Origin: Burkholderia sp. Ac-20365
Lineage (GTDB): Bacteria > Pseudomonadota > Gammaproteobacteria > Burkholderiales > Burkholderiaceae
Reading direction: 5' to 3'
Assembly: GCF_017104715.1 (NCBI RefSeq)
Contig: NZ_JAAGPI010000015.1
Coordinates: forward strand, 1 to 64,000
DNA length: 64,000 nt
The notes beneath the pieces are model-generated. The model was given only the letters and a program-made list of their open reading frames with translations. It had not been told where the DNA came from and searched no databases. The position numbers and the translations under genes are program-made. Below, piece after piece: positions 8,276 through 16,417 of the stretch (position 1 is its first letter; the number at the start of each line of letters is the position of its first letter).

Positions 8276-9363
8276 CCGGCGAGCGCGCAAAGCGCTTTCC
8301 GCTTGGACTCGAAGACCTGGTGCGCGAGCCGCGCCGGGCCGACGCGCGTGCAAACGACGCCCGCGGCGCGAAAGCGGCCAAGCCGTCCGCGCCTAAACCC
8401 GCGTTGAAGACGGCGGCCGCCAAGCCGGCCGTGCCGAATGCGAACGCACAGTCGGGCCGCGCCCGCACCGGCGCGAGCAGCACGGTCAATGCACGGACGA
8501 CGGCTGGCTCGAAAAGCACGGCAAGTCCGTTCAATTCGAACGCGAAGCCTGCGTCGTCCACACGCGCGTCTGCCGTTACAAAAAGCCCGTCCGTAATCGT
8601 CAATACGAAAAGCGCAACCACGATCCGCAACGACGGCGCGCGTAACCAGTTGCCGCGTCCCGTGACGGCGTCGTTCGAACGCACGGGCGCGCCTAACGTG
8701 GCGCTGACGAGCGCGAACACGCTGAACTCAGAACGCGTGCGCGAGCGCATGGTCGAAAGGCTGCGGGCAAACGGCATTACGGACCCGCGCGTGCTCGACG
8801 CGATGTCGATGGTGCCGCGTCACATGTTCGTGGACCCGGGCCTCGCCACGCAGGCTTACGAAGATGCGGCGCTGCCGATCGGCCATCACCAGACCATCTC
8901 GAAGCCTTCCGTGGTCGCGCGGATGATCGAACTGGCCGCGCAGGGCCGCACGCTCGGCAATGTGCTGGAGATCGGCACGGGCTGCGGCTATCAGGCCGCG
9001 GTGCTAAGCCAGGTCGCGCGCGACGTGTATTCGATTGAACGCATCAAACCGCTTTACGAACGCGCCAAGACGAACCTGCGTCCGCTGCGCATTCCGAACA
9101 TCCGTCTGCATTACGGCGACGGACGCATCGGTTTGCCCGCGGCTGCGCCGTTCGACGCCATCGTGATCGCGGCGGCCGGGCTCGATGTGCCGCAGGCGCT
9201 GCTCGAGCAGCTTGCCATTGGCGCGCGGCTCGTGGCGCCCGTCGGATCGCAGGACGGACAGTCGCAGGTTCTTACGCTCGTCGAGCGCACGGGGCCCGCG
9301 CAATGGCGCGAATCGCGGCTTGATCGCGTTTTCTTTGTCCCCTTAAAATCCGGAGTGATTTGA
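8272..9363 (+). CDS. pcm: Protein-L-isoaspartate O-methyltransferase with long N-terminal extension
   Basis: Pcm repairs damaged isoaspartyl residues by methylating them with S-adenosylmethionine. The catalytic domain occupies roughly residues 150-363, with SAM-binding motif EIGTGCGYQAAVLSQVA and the family block MVPRHMFVDPGLATQAYEDAALPIGHHQTISKP. Typical Pcm is about 210 residues; this one is 363. The extra N-terminal ~145 residues are low-complexity Ala/Lys/Thr/Ser/Asn and look disordered. The start at 8272 overlaps the surE stop by four bases, so the long form is likely translated. An internal start near the catalytic domain cannot be excluded. Confidence 0.93.
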   Translation: MTGERAKRFPLGLEDLVREPRRADARANDARGAKAAKPSAPKPALKTAAAKPAVPNANAQSGRARTGASSTVNARTTAGSKSTASPFNSNAKPASSTRASAVTKSPSVIVNTKSATTIRNDGARNQLPRPVTASFERTGAPNVALTSANTLNSERVRERMVERLRANGITDPRVLDAMSMVPRHMFVDPGLATQAYEDAALPIGHHQTISKPSVVARMIELAAQGRTLGNVLEIGTGCGYQAAVLSQVARDVYSIERIKPLYERAKTNLRPLRIPNIRLHYGDGRIGLPAAAPFDAIVIAAAGLDVPQALLEQLAIGARLVAPVGSQDGQSQVLTLVERTGPAQWRESRLDRVFFVPLKSGVI

Positions 9364-9368
9364 ACCCG

Positions 9369-10313
9369 ATGAGTATGTTTCGCGCGATGCAAAGAACCAG
9401 CCTGAATGTCCCGTTGTCCGTCGCTCAGCGCAGCGTTTGCGTGGCCATGCTGTCCGTCCTGGCCGCATGTGCGACGCGGCTCGATCAGGCGCCTGTCGTC
9501 GATCGCTCCGGCACCCTTGGCACCGTCTCGCAGACGGGAGCCGCATCCGCCGCGCAGCCGGCCGTGCCGCTCGGCCCGCCGCCTCCGGGCTACTACCGAG
9601 TGAAGCCGGGCGACACGTTGTATAGGATCGCGCTCGAAAACGGTCAAAACTATCGCGACATCGCTTCGTGGAACAACCTGACGAACCCGAATCAGATCGA
9701 AGTCGACCAGTTGCTGCGCGTGGCGCCGCCGGGCGCAAACGGTGCGCCGCTCGTGGCTGGCGCGCCGGGTGTGGCGACGGCGCCGATCGGCGGTGGCGCG
9801 GTGCAGAGTGCGCCGATTGCGGGCGTGCAACCCGCACCGTCGGCGGGCCCGGCCAACCAGCCGCCCATTTACGGTGCGGCGCCGGGCGCATCGGCTGCAC
9901 CCGCTGTCACGCCGCCCGCCGCAAGCGACGCGACGGCGGCGAACGGCAACGTGACGTTTGCGTGGCCCGTGCGCGGACCATTGTTGAACGGCTTTGACGA
10001 TTCGAAGAACAAAGGCGTGAACATCGGCGGCTCGGCAGGTGAGCCGGTAAAGGCTTCCGCTGATGGTCGCGTGGTTTATGCAGGAAATGGGCTGCGCGGT
10101 TACGGCAATCTCATTATCATCAAACATGACGCCACGTATCTCACAGCGTATGCACATAACCGTGCTTTGATGGTAAAAGAGGGTGACGCGGTGACCAAAG
10201 GTCAGAAGATCGCCGAAATGGGCAACAGTGATTCGGACCGCGTGATGTTGCATTTCGAAGTTCGCCGGCAGGGTAAGCCTGTCGATCCAATGAAGTATTT
10301 GCCGCCGCAATAA
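9369..10313 (+). CDS. nlpD: LysM/M23 lipoprotein, NlpD-type murein hydrolase activator
   Basis: This 314-residue lipoprotein has a signal peptide ending in lipobox LAAC. A LysM domain follows (GYYRVKPGDTLYRIALENGQ, about residues 75-120), then a Pro/Ala/Gly linker and a C-terminal M23/LytM fold. The LytM metal ligands are degenerate: the usual HxxxD and HxH positions read NIGGSAG and MLHFEV. This is the pattern of activators such as NlpD/EnvC, not active peptidases, so it probably activates amidases during septum splitting. A TTG at 9360 is an alternative start with a closer GGAG. It lies just upstream of rpoS, which in relatives is partly transcribed from within nlpD. Confidence 0.92.
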   Translation: MSMFRAMQRTSLNVPLSVAQRSVCVAMLSVLAACATRLDQAPVVDRSGTLGTVSQTGAASAAQPAVPLGPPPPGYYRVKPGDTLYRIALENGQNYRDIASWNNLTNPNQIEVDQLLRVAPPGANGAPLVAGAPGVATAPIGGGAVQSAPIAGVQPAPSAGPANQPPIYGAAPGASAAPAVTPPAASDATAANGNVTFAWPVRGPLLNGFDDSKNKGVNIGGSAGEPVKASADGRVVYAGNGLRGYGNLIIIKHDATYLTAYAHNRALMVKEGDAVTKGQKIAEMGNSDSDRVMLHFEVRRQGKPVDPMKYLPPQ

Positions 10314-10329
10314 GCCAAGCGATACGACC

Positions 10330-11424
10330 ATGCCGAAATCGAAGCGCCGCCCGTCGCAAGCAGAGACTGAGTCCGTGAGCCGTGCCACGCCCGTTTCGGT
10401 GGACGACGCTGGCGCTTCGGAGGTCGAAGACGAGACCGTCGACGACCTCGACAACGGCAACGACGCCGAGGACCGGTCGTCGGGTTCCGACGACGAGTCC
10501 GATTCGCGTGAAAGCGCAAACGATTCCGCGCCGGACGCCGACGATTTCCGTGCGCTTTTGCAGGCCGAACTCACGGCTGACACGATTCAGCACTACCTGA
10601 ACCGGATCAGCGTGAAGCCGCTGCTCACCGTCGAGGAAGAGCAGCGTTACTCGCGTCTCGCGAAGGCGGGCGAGTTCGAAGCGCGTCAGGTGATGATCGA
10701 GCGCAATCTGCGGCTCGTGGTCAGCATCGCGAAGGGCTATCTGAATCGCGGCGTGCCGCTGCTCGATCTGATCGAAGAGGGCAACCTCGGCCTGATGCAT
10801 GCCATCGAAAAGTTCGATCCGACGCGCGGCTTCCGTTTCTCGACGTATGCCACGTGGTGGATCCGCCAGAGCATCGAGCGCGCGATCATGAATCAGGCGC
10901 GCACGGTGCGGCTGCCGGTGCACGTGATCCGCGAGTTGAACCAGGTGCTGCGCGCCAAGCGCCACCTCGAAAAAAACTCGATGAATTCGGGCGAAGCGGC
11001 CGAGCGCCGCGACGCGAGTATCGACGACATTGCGTATCTGACGGGCAAGACCACGGACGAAGTGACCGACATCCTCGCGCTGAACGAGCATACGGCCTCG
11101 CTCGACGCGCCGCTCGATCTCGACCCGGCGAGCAGCCTGCTCGATCTGCTGTCCGACGATCAGAGCCAGTCGCCCGATGCCGAGGTACAGCACCGCGAGC
11201 TGGAGACGTTGACGCGCGCGTGGCTGGCACGGCTGTCGGATAAGCATCGGCATGTGATCGAGCGCCGCTTTGGCCTGAATCACATCGAACCGGCCACGCT
11301 CGAAGAACTCGCCGACGAAATGGGCCTCACGCGTGAGCGTGTGCGCCAGATCCAGCAAGAGGCGCTGGTGCGACTGAAGCGCTTCTTTGCATCCAATGGC
11401 GTACGCAAGGACGCCGTTCTCTAG
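10330..11424 (+). CDS. rpoS: RNA polymerase sigma factor RpoS
   Basis: This is the stationary-phase and general-stress sigma factor, 364 residues. Region 2 is clear (DLIEEGNLGLMHAIEKFDPTR and FSTYATWWIRQSIERAI). Regions 3 and 4 follow, with the helix-turn-helix near the C-terminus (LEELADEMGLTRERVRQIQQ). The first ~70 residues are a strongly acidic tail rich in Asp, Glu and Ser, longer than in E. coli. The gene follows nlpD after 16 bp, the conserved arrangement. Its position after surE, pcm and nlpD fits the stationary-phase survival theme of the cluster. Confidence 0.97.
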   Translation: MPKSKRRPSQAETESVSRATPVSVDDAGASEVEDETVDDLDNGNDAEDRSSGSDDESDSRESANDSAPDADDFRALLQAELTADTIQHYLNRISVKPLLTVEEEQRYSRLAKAGEFEARQVMIERNLRLVVSIAKGYLNRGVPLLDLIEEGNLGLMHAIEKFDPTRGFRFSTYATWWIRQSIERAIMNQARTVRLPVHVIRELNQVLRAKRHLEKNSMNSGEAAERRDASIDDIAYLTGKTTDEVTDILALNEHTASLDAPLDLDPASSLLDLLSDDQSQSPDAEVQHRELETLTRAWLARLSDKHRHVIERRFGLNHIEPATLEELADEMGLTRERVRQIQQEALVRLKRFFASNGVRKDAVL

Positions 11425-11430
11425 AAACTG

Positions 11431-12207
11431 ATGACACCCATTCTGGTATTCGACATCGAGACGATTCCCGATGTCGCCGGCATTCGCCGGCTTGAAAGTC
11501 TTCCCGCAACGATGTCTGACGAAGAAGTGGCCGAGCACGCGTTTGCGGCGCGGCGCGAGAAGACCGGCAGCGATTTTCTGCCGCATCATTTGCAGCGCGT
11601 GGCTGCCATCTCCTGTGTGTTCCGAGACAACAACGGTTTTCGCGTGCGTTCGCTCGGCACGCCTGCCGATGGCGAGGCTTCGCTCGTGCAGTCGTTTTAT
11701 CGAACGATCGAGAAATATACGCCGCAGTTAGTGTCGTGGAATGGCGGCGGGTTCGATCTGCCCGTGTTGCACTACCGGGCGCTTGTGAATGGGATTCGCG
11801 CGAAACAGTATTGGGATCTCGGCGAGGACGATCGCGAGTTCAAGTGGAACAACTACATCAGCCGGTATCACTCGCGGCATACCGATCTGATGGACGTGCT
11901 CGCCATGTATCAGGCGAGGGCGAATGCGCCGCTCGATGCGCTTGCCAAATTGTGCGGGTTTCCCGGCAAGCTTGGGATGGATGGCGGGCAGGTGTGGCAT
12001 GCCTTCCAGGCCGGGCGGATCGATGAGATTCGTAATTACTGTGAGACGGATGTCGTTAATACTTATCTGCTGTATTGCCGGTTTCAGTTGATGCGTGGAG
12101 GGTTTTCTCCGGAGGAGTACGCGGATGAGATTGCGTTTGTGAAGAACTCCCTGGCGCAGGAGCCGGCGACGCACTGGGCTGAGTATCTGGCTGCGTTTGA
12201 GAATTGA
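11431..12207 (+). CDS. Predicted 3'-5' exonuclease, DEDD (PolB-like) type
   Basis: This 258-residue protein begins TPILVFDIETIPD, the ExoI motif of DEDD exonucleases. It has QLVSWNGGGFDLPVL (Exo II) and CETDVVNTYLLY (Exo III with the catalytic Tyr), so it belongs to the stand-alone PolB-like exonuclease family. Its biological role is not established; DNA repair or RNA processing are both possible. The start is 6 bp after the rpoS stop. From about 11950 the codons shift to T- and G-ending ones, unlike the 5' half. The repeat element RE-1 begins about 85 bp downstream. Confidence 0.88.
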   Translation: MTPILVFDIETIPDVAGIRRLESLPATMSDEEVAEHAFAARREKTGSDFLPHHLQRVAAISCVFRDNNGFRVRSLGTPADGEASLVQSFYRTIEKYTPQLVSWNGGGFDLPVLHYRALVNGIRAKQYWDLGEDDREFKWNNYISRYHSRHTDLMDVLAMYQARANAPLDALAKLCGFPGKLGMDGGQVWHAFQAGRIDEIRNYCETDVVNTYLLYCRFQLMRGGFSPEEYADEIAFVKNSLAQEPATHWAEYLAAFEN

Positions 12208-12293
12208 TGGTTTTTTTGGGGTTTGCCTGGGGTTTTGCTGGCATTCGCGTTTTGTTTTCGGTTCTTCGGGCGTTGCCTCTTTGTTGCTTTTGG

Positions 12294-13028
12294 TTTGTCT
12301 TGCGACGCTGGGGTGGTTTGCTTGTGTTGTCGCTGGCATCCGCGTTATGACTTACTGATTCACGCGTCGCCCCTGTGCGGGGCAGCACCTACTTTTCTTT
12401 GCCGCGGCAAAGAAAAGTAGGCAAAAGAAAGCCGCTGAACACCGCCAGTTCTTTGTTCTTGCCCACGGGCCCCAACAGCCCCGTCCTGTCCGCGACAGCA
12501 TTTTTCTCGATGCCCGCTGCCAACGCTCTTATCGAGCGCCTCACCCGCTTCACAATCCCGCGTCGCCACACGCGCGATCAAATTTCCCACGTTCCATAGC
12601 GGCAAACTGTGTGTAGGCTGTCGCGGCGTACACGCATCACTCCAGACTGAAAAGCACGATCGGTGTCGTAGGTTCGCTGACGTGTGAGGCACTACGACCT
12701 ACACACAGTTTGCCACCTGGGCGGCCGTAACCATTCGCTGCCGCTCGCTGCGCTACGGGTAATTGAAGTGGGTGAGGCGCGTATGCAAGGCGTTGGCAAC
12801 GGGCCGCAAATGGCAGGTTTCCGTGTGAAGTGGAGGAACCGTTGAGGGCCCTCAGGCGGTGGTCAAGAATTGGCGGTGTTAGCCCGCTTTCTTTGCTTAC
12901 TTTCTTTGCGGCGGCAAAGAAAGTAAGTGCCGCCCCGCACAGGGGCAACGCTTGAAGCAGGCAAGACAAAACGCGGATGCCAGCGCGAACACAAGCAAAC
13001 CAACACAAAAGCGTCGCAAAGACAAAAA
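12294..13028. repeat. Giant palindromic repeat element, copy 1 (RE-1)
   Basis: This is the first of three related non-coding elements of about 735 bp. The ends are inverted copies of TTTGTCTTGCGACGC and about 45 bp more. Further in, both arms carry matching blocks: GCGTCGCCCCTGTGCGGGG, a 34-bp perfect palindrome at 12388-12421, and its degenerate partner at about 12897-12928. A 17-bp perfect inverted repeat (GGCAAACTGTGTGTAGG, 12601-12617 and 12698-12714) closes an 80-nt loop. Short frames read in it are by-products of the repeat, not genes. It fills the gap between the converging exonuclease and EEP nuclease genes; the right end is 4 bp from the EEP stop codon. The stretch 12208-12293 is T/G-rich and shows nothing recognisable. 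Confidence 0.9.
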
Positions 13029-13032
13029 AACG

Positions 13033-13896
13033 TCAATCAATCTCAACAACAACAGGCTGATGATCCGAAGCCCTGGTCACACCATCGATCTCGCAACTCC
13101 GTAAACGAGACCGTAAATCCTCGGTAACGAATACAAAATCACACGTCAACGGCCCATCGGCCCACTGCACCTTGTCATAAACACCTGCCGTCATGGGCGG
13201 CGTCCGCCCCGGATGCAGCGCCGTCCAGGCATCGATAAACGAAGGACTTCCGCTGAGCGGCTCAAGCATCCGCCGATACGCATCACTCCCATACGCACTA
13301 TTGAAATCGCCGCACACAATGGCACTAACCGGCCGTCCGGTATCAGCAAAAGGTCCGATCGCATTCTCGGCAGGCGCCGGATTCGCCGCATGCGCAGCGG
13401 CCTCCTGCTGCAACTGCCGCAGCCGCTCGACCTGCGCAATCCGCTGCCGCCCAGAATAAAACTCCAGATGCGTGACGATCGCCCGCACCGGTCCGCCCGG
13501 CGCGCGTAGCACGGCCTCGAGCGCGACACGCTGCATCGACGGCGAATCGGGATCGGCCGGCCAGGGTAGCGAATGACGGATCACGCGTTCGACGGGAAGG
13601 CGCGTCGCGAGCGCATTGCCGAACTGCCGGCGCGGCGCGGCAGGCGCATCGAGTTTCAAGGCGGGCAGATCTGCGCCGATTGCCTCCAGTACGGTGAAAC
13701 CGGGTAGGGCATCGGCGAGTTCGGCGAACTGGTCGTCGCCGGGATGGCCAGGCAACACCGAGAAGCCGCGCGTGACTTCCTGCATGCACAACACGTCGAA
13801 ATCGGCGAGGCGCCGCGCTTCGTCGATCGTGCGCGACAGGTTCACGTCGCCGTGCGCACTGCGTCCCCACTGGACATTCCAGCTGATCAGTCGCAT
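13033..13896 (-). CDS. Endonuclease/exonuclease/phosphatase family protein
   Basis: This 287-residue protein has the DNase I-like EEP fold. Motifs in order: ISWNVQWG at the N-terminus, the metal-binding Glu in CMQEVTRG, CGDFNSAYGS, and the C-terminal catalytic SDHQPVVV. There is no signal peptide, so it acts in the cytoplasm; the substrate could be DNA or a phosphodiester. The ATG at 13896 has GGAG 8 bp upstream; an upstream TTG is less likely. It is transcribed divergently from rlmD and converges on the exonuclease gene across RE-1. Confidence 0.92.
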   Translation of the reverse strand: MRLISWNVQWGRSAHGDVNLSRTIDEARRLADFDVLCMQEVTRGFSVLPGHPGDDQFAELADALPGFTVLEAIGADLPALKLDAPAAPRRQFGNALATRLPVERVIRHSLPWPADPDSPSMQRVALEAVLRAPGGPVRAIVTHLEFYSGRQRIAQVERLRQLQQEAAAHAANPAPAENAIGPFADTGRPVSAIVCGDFNSAYGSDAYRRMLEPLSGSPSFIDAWTALHPGRTPPMTAGVYDKVQWADGPLTCDFVFVTEDLRSRLRSCEIDGVTRASDHQPVVVEID

Positions 13897-13928
13897 CGTC
13901 AAATCTCCGTCGGTGTGTGTCGTTCGTC

Positions 13929-13934
13929 TACAAT
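13929..13934 (+). promoter_or_regulatory. Candidate -10 hexamer for rlmD
   Basis: TACAAT lies 45 bp upstream of the rlmD GTG, in the short divergent gap with the EEP nuclease gene. No good -35 is visible. The same hexamer context (GTTACAATCG / TCTACAATCT) precedes surE. Confidence 0.35.
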
Positions 13935-13979
13935 CTCGTGTTTGGTCCCACTTTTACACAGTCTGTCAGGAAGTCGCAG

Positions 13980-15404
13980 GTGTCCGAAACTGTCCCCCAC
14001 ATTGGTAAAACGCGCTCGTCAAGAAAGAGCCGGAAGGCGCGCGAAGACGCTGCCGCTGGCCCGTTCGCGGCGCCCGAACTCGATATCGACTCGCTCGACA
14101 TGGAAGCGCGCGGCGTCGGCCGCACCGTCACGGAAGACGGCTCGCCCGGCAAGGTCATCTTTGTCGAAGGCGCGCTGCCCGGCGAACGCGTCACCTATTC
14201 GAGCTACCGCAAGAAGCCGAGCTTCGAACAGGCGCAGGTCGTCGATATCCTCAAAGAGAGCGTGATACGTACCCGTCCGCAGTGCAAGTTTTTTGGCATC
14301 TGCGGCGGTTGTTCGATGCAGCATCTCGATGTGCGCGCGCAGGTGGCCGTCAAGGGCCGCGTGCTCGAAGACAATCTGATGCATCTGTCGAAGCTGCGCC
14401 CGGAAACCGTGTTCCGGCCGATTCACGGCCCGTCGTGGGGCTATCGCTATCGCGCGCGCCTCACCGTGCGGCATGTGGCGAAGAAGGGCGGCGTGCTGGT
14501 CGGCTTCCACGAAAAAAAGAGCAGCTACGTCGCCGACATGACCAGCTGCGAAGTGCTGCCGCCGCACGTGTCCGACATGCTGGTGCCGCTGCGCCACATG
14601 GTGGAAGCGCTTTCGATTCGCGACCGCATGCCGCAGATCGAGCTGGCCGTCGGCTCGTCGGTGACGGCGCTGGTGCTGCGCATCCTCGAGCCGCTCAACG
14701 CTGCCGATGAACAGTTGCTGCGTGATTTCGCCGATCAGCACAACGTCCAGTTCTGGCTGCAGCCGAAGGGCCCGGATACCGTGTATCCGTTCTATCCGCT
14801 CGACCGCCAGCTCGACTACACGCTGCCGGAGTTCGGCATCCGCATGCCGTTCCGTCCGACCGACTTCACGCAGGTCAATCACCAGATCAACCGCGTGCTG
14901 GTCGGCCGCGCGCTGCGCCTGCTCGCGCCCGCAAAGACCGACCGCGTGCTCGACCTGTTCTGCGGTATCGGCAACTTCACGCTGCCGCTCGCGCGGATTT
15001 CGCGCGAAGTGGTCGGCATCGAAGGTAGCGAGGTGCTGACCTCGCGCGCGCTCGACAACGCGAAGGAAAACGGCGTCGACGGTCATACGTCGTTTGCGTC
15101 GCGTAATCTGTTCGAAGTCACCGCCGACGACATCCGCGCGCTCGGTCACTTCGACAAGTACCTGATCGATCCGCCGCGCGAAGGGGCGCTGGCCGTATCG
15201 AAGGCGCTGGCGGACATCGCGCAGAGCGGCGAAGGGCCGTTGCCGAAGCGGATCGTCTATGTGTCGTGCAACCCGGCGACCCTCGCGCGCGACGCGGGCC
15301 TGCTGGTGCACGAGGCGGGCTACCGGCTCAAGGGCGCAGGTGTGGTGAACATGTTCCCGCACACGTCGCATGTGGAGTCGATTGCGCTGTTCGAGCGCGA
15401 CTAG
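13980..15404 (+). CDS. rlmD: 23S rRNA (uracil-1939-C5)-methyltransferase RlmD
   Basis: RlmD (474 residues) methylates U1939 of 23S rRNA with S-adenosylmethionine. It has a TRAM domain at the N-terminus, a four-cysteine Fe-S motif (CKFFGICGGC), the SAM site DLFCGIGNFTLPLAR and the catalytic Cys in YVSCNPATLARD. The GTG at 13980 (VSETVPHIG) has AGGA at 13968-13971 and is preferred over the frame opening at 13917, which has no ribosome site. A strong terminator follows. Confidence 0.95.
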   Translation: MSETVPHIGKTRSSRKSRKAREDAAAGPFAAPELDIDSLDMEARGVGRTVTEDGSPGKVIFVEGALPGERVTYSSYRKKPSFEQAQVVDILKESVIRTRPQCKFFGICGGCSMQHLDVRAQVAVKGRVLEDNLMHLSKLRPETVFRPIHGPSWGYRYRARLTVRHVAKKGGVLVGFHEKKSSYVADMTSCEVLPPHVSDMLVPLRHMVEALSIRDRMPQIELAVGSSVTALVLRILEPLNAADEQLLRDFADQHNVQFWLQPKGPDTVYPFYPLDRQLDYTLPEFGIRMPFRPTDFTQVNHQINRVLVGRALRLLAPAKTDRVLDLFCGIGNFTLPLARISREVVGIEGSEVLTSRALDNAKENGVDGHTSFASRNLFEVTADDIRALGHFDKYLIDPPREGALAVSKALADIAQSGEGPLPKRIVYVSCNPATLARDAGLLVHEAGYRLKGAGVVNMFPHTSHVESIALFERD

Positions 15405-15450
15405 GCCGCTGCTGAGCCGTCCGCATCACGCGGACGGACGCCACAAACAA

Positions 15451-15480
15451 AAACGCCACGGTACGTACCGTGGCGTTTTT
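15451..15480. terminator. Bidirectional intrinsic terminator between rlmD and bamD
   Basis: A perfect palindrome at 15451-15478 (stem AAACGCCACGGTA with its complement, minimal loop) is flanked by A- and T-runs, so it can end transcription of the converging rlmD and bamD genes. Confidence 0.92.
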
Positions 15481-15521
15481 TATATCAGGCGCTGTCTAGC
15501 CGTTCACGCATCTGCGGCAGC

Positions 15522-16379
15522 TCAGAACTGCCACCACGACTTTTCCTTGCCCGGACGCGCATGACCCGTGATGTACGGGCTATCCGGGAAGGTGCCGGCC
15601 AGAATGCGCTTCGTGTCTTCCGCGAGTTGCGGCTGATCGAGCTTCTGATACGACAGCATCATGATGTGCAGCGCGTCTTCGATCGCCGGCGCGTTCTTGT
15701 ATTCCTTGATCGCAAGCTGCGCGCGGTTGATGGCGGCCACATAGGCGCCGCGGCGATAGTAGTAGTCGGCCGCGTGCACTTCGTGCGACGCCAGCGCGTT
15801 CACGATATAGCGCATGCGCTGCGCCGCGTCCGGCGCGTACTTGCTCTGCGGATACTTGTCGACCACGACCTTGAACGCGTCATACGACTCGCGCAGCGAC
15901 TTCGGGTCGCGCTCGCTCATATCCTGGCCCGAGAACCGGCCGAACAGGCCGAGATCGTCGTTGAAGTGGATCATGCCCTTCAGGTAGTACGCGTAAGGGA
16001 TGTCCGGGTGATCGGGGTGAAGCTGGATGAAGCGGTTGACGGCCTGGTCGGCGGCGTCCGTTTCGCTGTCCTTCCAGTTGCAGTACGCGACGTTGATCTG
16101 CGCCTGCTGCGCGAAGTGGCCGAACGGATCGCGGCCTTCGAGCGCTTCGAAGTATTTCGCGCACTTGCCGAAGTCCCCGCCGCTCAAGGCGTCCTGCGCC
16201 TCCGTATATAATTTATTGTTGGTCCACGTGGCCGTCTCGTCGGTCTTCTCAGGCAGACCGTGACAGGCTGCCACCAGCGTAACGGCTGCCACGGAAGCGC
16301 CATAAAGGGCTGCTTTCCTGGCCAGCTTTTGGGCCACCGTCTTTCGAACAGTTTGAGTAATGATGTTCAAGGCTCGCAT
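15522..16379 (-). CDS. bamD: Outer membrane protein assembly factor BamD
   Basis: BamD (285 residues) is the essential lipoprotein partner of BamA in the BAM complex, which folds outer-membrane proteins. The signal peptide ends in lipobox LVAAC, so the mature protein starts at that Cys and is anchored to the inner leaflet of the outer membrane. Five TPR-like repeats follow, including YEALEGRDPFGHFAQQAQI and FIQLHPDHPDIPYAYYLKGM. It is divergent from rluD, an arrangement conserved from E. coli (yfiO/rluD). Confidence 0.96.
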   Translation of the reverse strand: MRALNIITQTVRKTVAQKLARKAALYGASVAAVTLVAACHGLPEKTDETATWTNNKLYTEAQDALSGGDFGKCAKYFEALEGRDPFGHFAQQAQINVAYCNWKDSETDAADQAVNRFIQLHPDHPDIPYAYYLKGMIHFNDDLGLFGRFSGQDMSERDPKSLRESYDAFKVVVDKYPQSKYAPDAAQRMRYIVNALASHEVHAADYYYRRGAYVAAINRAQLAIKEYKNAPAIEDALHIMMLSYQKLDQPQLAEDTKRILAGTFPDSPYITGHARPGKEKSWWQF

Positions 16380-16417
16380 TTTCCAGTCTAGCTTTACGTC
16401 CAGGTGACCCAGTCTCG

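Noticed and set aside
10141..10300. Minus-strand peptide resembling translated sequencing adapter (PFRRSSDL) inside nlpD
   Set aside because: The DNA is normal nlpD coding sequence in frame with the LytM domain; the likeness is coincidental.
12375..13008. Short frames in RE-1 (and in RE-2 and RE-3) with shared peptides such as LPRQRKVGKRKPLNTA and FFAAAKKVSKESG
   Set aside because: They arise on both strands from the palindromic repeat itself, are broken differently in each copy, and have no ribosome sites.
12294..13028. Repeat elements considered as insertion sequences
   Set aside because: There is no transposase frame, and no target duplication is visible at the ends; a MITE origin stays possible.
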